Below are positions 14,253 to 14,268 of a stretch of DNA of 14,268 nucleotides, one piece after another. The DNA comes from Atribacterota bacterium. Lineage in GTDB: Bacteria > Atribacterota > Phoenicimicrobiia > Phoenicimicrobiales > Phoenicimicrobiaceae. Position 1 is the first letter of the stretch. Each line of letters starts with the position of its first letter. The notes under the pieces were generated by a model. The model was not told the DNA's origin, made no database searches, and saw only the letters and a program-made list of their open reading frames with translations. Both the position numbers and the translations under genes were made by a program. The stretch is taken from NCBI GenBank assembly GCA_030666935.1, contig DAOUWX010000027.1, forward strand, positions 1 through 14,268, read 5' to 3'.

Positions 14253-14268
14253 CTCGCTAACCTTTTCT

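Overview
The window is AT-rich and gene-dense. It looks like a chromosomal segment of a low-GC, probably anaerobic, diderm bacterium. A CMP-KDO synthetase (kdsB) argues for an outer membrane with KDO-containing lipopolysaccharide. TRAP transporters, LacI-type control and strong AGGAGG-like ribosome binding sites fit groups such as Atribacterota or Halanaerobiales-like lineages. That placement is inference; the window holds no rRNA or other marker gene.

Left part (1-2261, + strand). The first bases hold the tail of an upstream gene whose end looks like a CBS domain, probably an Opu-type ABC ATPase. It is followed by an OpuCB-like permease and an OpuCC-like quaternary-amine/osmoprotectant binding protein, closed by a strong intrinsic terminator at 1668-1706. 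An independent gene for an MJ0936/YfcE-type metallophosphoesterase follows behind an extended -10 promoter.

Main part (2490-13985, all - strand). Read in the direction of transcription the order is: LacI-family regulator, TRAP binding protein (dctP), small TRAP membrane subunit (dctQ), large TRAP membrane subunit (dctM), an unrecognised Rossmann-like protein, KdsB, a possible 22-codon leader ORF, a YhcH/NanQ-type cupin, a DapA/NanA-family aldolase, L-fucose/D-arabinose isomerase (fucI) and an AraB-type ribulokinase. The layout resembles a sialic-acid scavenging locus (TRAP SiaPQM, NanA lyase, YhcH anomerase, CMP-sialate synthetase), but the nucleotide-sugar enzyme is the KDO one and the downstream enzymes handle D-arabinose. 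KDO aldolase chemistry (EC 4.1.2.23) gives pyruvate plus D-arabinose. FucI can turn D-arabinose into D-ribulose, and AraB-type kinases can make D-ribulose 5-phosphate. I therefore propose a KDO (or similar 2-keto-3-deoxy sugar acid) uptake, catabolism and recycling locus. The gene families are seen in the sequence; the pathway is inference.

Regulation. The lacI gene has a good promoter (TTGACA, 17 bp, TAAAAT) with two tandem CG-centred LacI-type operators at the -10/start region, which suggests autoregulation. An 18-bp hairpin lies between dctP and dctQ and could keep binding-protein mRNA in excess over the membrane subunits.

Repeats. Two directly oriented copies of a roughly 135-155 bp composite intergenic repeat (about 2334-2490 and 14115-14252) flank the cluster. 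Each has a GGGGCGGAT-type hairpin, a second AT-rich hairpin (decayed in the left copy) and four tandem ACGCTNN heptads. No tRNA, rRNA, CRISPR array or transposase gene was seen.
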